Positions 61,442-64,000 of a DNA stretch of 64,000 nucleotides are shown piece by piece. Position 1 is the stretch's first letter; every line of letters starts with the position of its first letter. Position numbers and translations under genes: made by a program. The notes below the pieces were generated by a model. It was not told the origin of the DNA. It ran no database searches and was given only the letters and a program-made list of their open reading frames with translations. The DNA comes from Cornus controversa (lineage: Eukaryota > Streptophyta > Magnoliopsida > Cornales > Cornaceae): positions 14,356,146 through 14,420,145 of the forward strand of contig CM048852.1 in assembly GCA_026545225.1 (NCBI GenBank). The letters run 5' to 3'.

Positions 61442-63734
61442 TGAAATACCCCCCAGAAAATTTCGCGCATGAGGTGGCCAGTCTAATACACAAAATTTGG
61501 GAGATACATACAACTGGTAGCAACAAACATAGAATACAAAAGATATAATGAACAATTTTCTAAAAGTAGAAAAGAAAGTTCCTCTGAATTAAAATAACCG
61601 CTAGATAAACAAGTATATGTTCGTTAATACAATTTGGAAGTCCCGTAACCTAAGAACCCCTTAACCAGAATGAACAAAAGTTTAAGACTCTAATTTAAAA
61701 CCAACAAGCAAAATCTCCAAAAGAGTTTATAGTCTAACCCTTAAATAAGAGGATAGGTTTCTACCATGTGACCGATGAGAAGAGATGTCTACCATAACTA
61801 ACCCTAAAACTCTATCCTCACAGTGGAACCTGTCTGAAATCTGAAATATCAACAAAGTGGGTTAAACCCACAAGCAAGTCCTATCTACTACATCCCAATC
61901 AGAGAACCAATATACATACCTTCAGTATAAGGGACATAAAAGAAAATTCATAGATTTAACATACAAGTTATTCTTTTACCCAGTTTCATGTTTCCAAAAC
62001 AATAGTCATTATTTATAATGTTCTACCCAAATCCTTATTATGCAAAAGTGAACACATTTCTTAAGTTCGGCAGAAATAAACATAACATGAAATAATATCA
62101 AGTTTAAGCAATCCTACCATGCCACCATTTTATCGTTTGATACCTTAATATGTATAGGTATATACATACTGGTTATTCCCTACCTAGTTCATGTTTTCAG
62201 AAATCAAAATTATCTTATACAATTTTCCAACAAACCCTTATCATTCAACAATGAGCACATTCTTAAGTTCAAAAAAATAAAAATAAATAAAGAAACATAT
62301 GCATGCATTTTATTAAATCTAAGCAATCCTGACATGCGAAAAATAATATATAGATACTTTATTAGGTAAGGGCGATCCTGACACGCTGGGCAATCCTGAC
62401 ATAACAAATAAAATGTGTAGATACCTTATTAGGTATGGGCGATCCTGACACGCCGGGCGATCTTTACATGCCAAATAAAATGTATAGATACCTTATTAGG
62501 TATGGGCGATCCTGACACGCCGAGTAATCCTTACATGCCAAATAAAATGTATAGATGCCTTATTAGGTATAGGTGATCCTGACACGCCGGGCAATCCTTA
62601 CATGCCAAATAAAATGTATAGGTGAATTCCCAATATGGAACATAAATAAACAAGGTGCATTATGATTTCAATTTGCACAAAAAAAGTAATTCAAATTATC
62701 CGATATGAAATTATCACCATAAGACAAATCGTTCACAAGTAAACTATAATCAAGTATTTCATGGGCATTTATATCTTTAAAGAAAAAATACATTCAAGTA
62801 AATCAAATAACACAATTAACCACTTTAGAAGCAAACACCCAATCAAACCTCCAATTTATCCAAACCTTCAAGGGAGTCAAAACTTAACTCGAATTTAAGT
62901 TCTCAGACCTATTCTGTCCCTAAAACCGTGTTTAAACATTCTGGAAATTTTTTGATATTCTCGGGAACTTAAAAGAAATATTTCCTAATAAGAGACAAAT
63001 AAAACATAGGCAGAGGCATACTTACACAATCGATACAACCTCAAAGAAACTCCGTTTCACTCAAAATTTAAAACCCAGGTGCATTTTAATCCTAGAAAGT
63101 TACCTGCATTTTTTTAAAATTTTTTGGAATTTTAAAATATTTTTCTAAAAATAAAAGAAGGTGAAAACCCAACTTTTAGACACTTTAAAAATCAATTGAA
63201 CACCAAGGGAAGCTCATTTAGAGATGAAAGTTTAAACCTAAGTTCATTTAACATCCAGGAAGTTACAAGAAAAATTTGGAAATTTTTGAAAATTTTTAAG
63301 TATTTTCTAAAATAATAGAAGATGAAAAACCCAACTTTTGGATAGTTTAAAAATCAATTGAATTACAAGGAAAGATCATTTCGAGTTGAGAATTTAAACC
63401 CAAGTGTATTAACCTTCATAAAGTTACAGTAAAAATTTGGAAATTTTCAAAACTTTTTAAGTATTTTCTAAAATTAAAGAAGTTGAAAAACTAAGTTTTT
63501 AGACACTTTAAAAATCAATTTAAAAACAAGGGAAATTATTTCAACATGAAATTTAAAAACCAAGCTCCTAAAACTCCGAGGAAGTTGATATAAAATTTTG
63601 GGAATTTTTTGAATTATAAAAGTATTTTTAAAAAATGATTTTCTGAATTTTTATTCAAAAATTGAAAAAATTGAAAAAAATACCAAAATAATTCGGAATG
63701 GGCCCATATCAGACCCAGAGGTGGGCCCCCATGA
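61442..63734 (-). repeat. Family-A LTR, third long copy, runs to right edge
   Basis: Its minus-strand 3' end is at 61442 (GGGGGGTATTTCA). 'atacaactggtagcaacaaa', the tandem array (62100-62625), 'ctcatttagagatgaaa' blocks and 'attcggaatgggccc' (63691) all match the 3.3-kb solo LTR. At about 63735, within the GC-rich block, the match stops and another repeat begins. The opposite end is not in the window, so solo or full-length status is unknown. Confidence 0.88.
62355..62625 (-). repeat. 67-bp tandem array in third family-A LTR
   Basis: 'taccttattaggta' or variants occur at 62355, 62422, 62489 and 62556, exactly 67 bp apart. 'gggcgatcctgacacgccgg' and 'caatccttacatgcc' lie between. A weaker unit precedes near 62140. 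Confidence 0.92.
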
Positions 63735-64000
63735 GACCCAGCCGGAAGTTTGCCGATGAGGATGTCAAGCCTCGTAGGGGTTGGATTGTAGTAACCCTTG
63801 TGGATGGGTGTGAGTGGGCAGGTGCGAAGACAGACACTGGGTTGAGCTACCACAATGACAGGGTACAAGGTGCTCAATCCCACATCGCCTGGGTGTGAAA
63901 AAGGGGATGTGCTTATATGTAGTATGTTCTCTTTAAATGATATGAGGCATTTTGGGGTAAAACTCAAGAACAAAATCGTGCGTGCTATGGCCCAAAGCGA
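63735..64000 (+). mobile_element. Unclassified repeat inserted in LTR, cut by window edge
   Basis: A GC-richer block with 'caatcccacatcgcctgggt', 'cttatatgtagtatgttctc' and 'ggtaaaactcaagaacaaaa' is of a type I associate with short terminal parts of plant LTR/TRIM-like repeats. It interrupts the family-A LTR. Its end is outside the window. Confidence 0.5.

Noticed and set aside
62355..62625. Regular 67-bp repeats considered as a CRISPR-like array
   Set aside because: Whole units repeat without unique spacers, the genome is a plant, and the array lies inside an LTR.

Overview
This window is eukaryotic and almost certainly a eudicot plant nuclear genome. It is AT-rich and gene-poor, and it is dominated by plant-type L1 LINEs, Ty3/gypsy and Ty1/copia elements, large solo LTRs, a plant RTE fragment and a hAT-type element. 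The only cellular gene remnants I can support are a plant rhomboid-like (RBL) exon 1 and a CC-NB-LRR disease-resistance gene of the RPP13-like/RGA class. No intact protein-coding gene was found, and every recognisable coding segment carries stops, frameshifts or truncations. I see no rRNA, tRNA or CRISPR.

Layout, left to right. 1-5260 is a composite satellite: about 52-bp AT-rich monomers alternate with degenerate telomere-like heptamer tracts. 5655-9165 is a broken L1-type LINE. 9695-12229 is a tandem duplication whose second copy holds a 2.25-kb hAT-like element with a perfect 8-bp target duplication and nested material. 12230-15641 shows no recognisable gene. 15642-16180 (minus) is the RBL exon-1 remnant, split by a 232-bp insertion. 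16660-16920 is a tandem duplication. 18226-24561 is a decayed Ty3/gypsy element (gag-PR-RT-RH-INT plus 3' LTR). It is followed by an RTE fragment (minus), a truncated inverted LTR of the same family (25030-26510), and a decayed Ty1/copia element (26511-31481).

31730-36480 is a second L1 LINE split by a 2.7-kb solo LTR (family B). 36830-38190 holds copia-LTR-like remnants. 40148-43995 (minus) is the NLR pseudogene, and 45389-49330 is a set of partly duplicated AT-rich segments. 50320-53633 is a 3.3-kb solo LTR of the gypsy family (family A) with a perfect 5-bp target duplication. 53640-55110 is a further copy of the segment at 48040-49330. 56062-58572 is a second family-B solo LTR nested in an older LTR-like sequence. 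59000-60430 holds small repeats. 60590-61441 is a third L1 3' end, cut by another family-A LTR that runs towards the window edge and is itself interrupted near 63735.

The parts do not work together as a pathway. The window is a nested transposon landscape around dead gene remnants. Most in-frame stops are TAG or TAA at positions where Q or W is expected, which fits C-to-T decay of methylated DNA. The most unusual items are the composite telomere-like satellite, the near-palindromic 67-70 bp arrays conserved inside the family-A LTRs, and the RBL exon with its 4-bp-flanked insertion and intact splice donor. I did not find evidence for a new multi-gene system.
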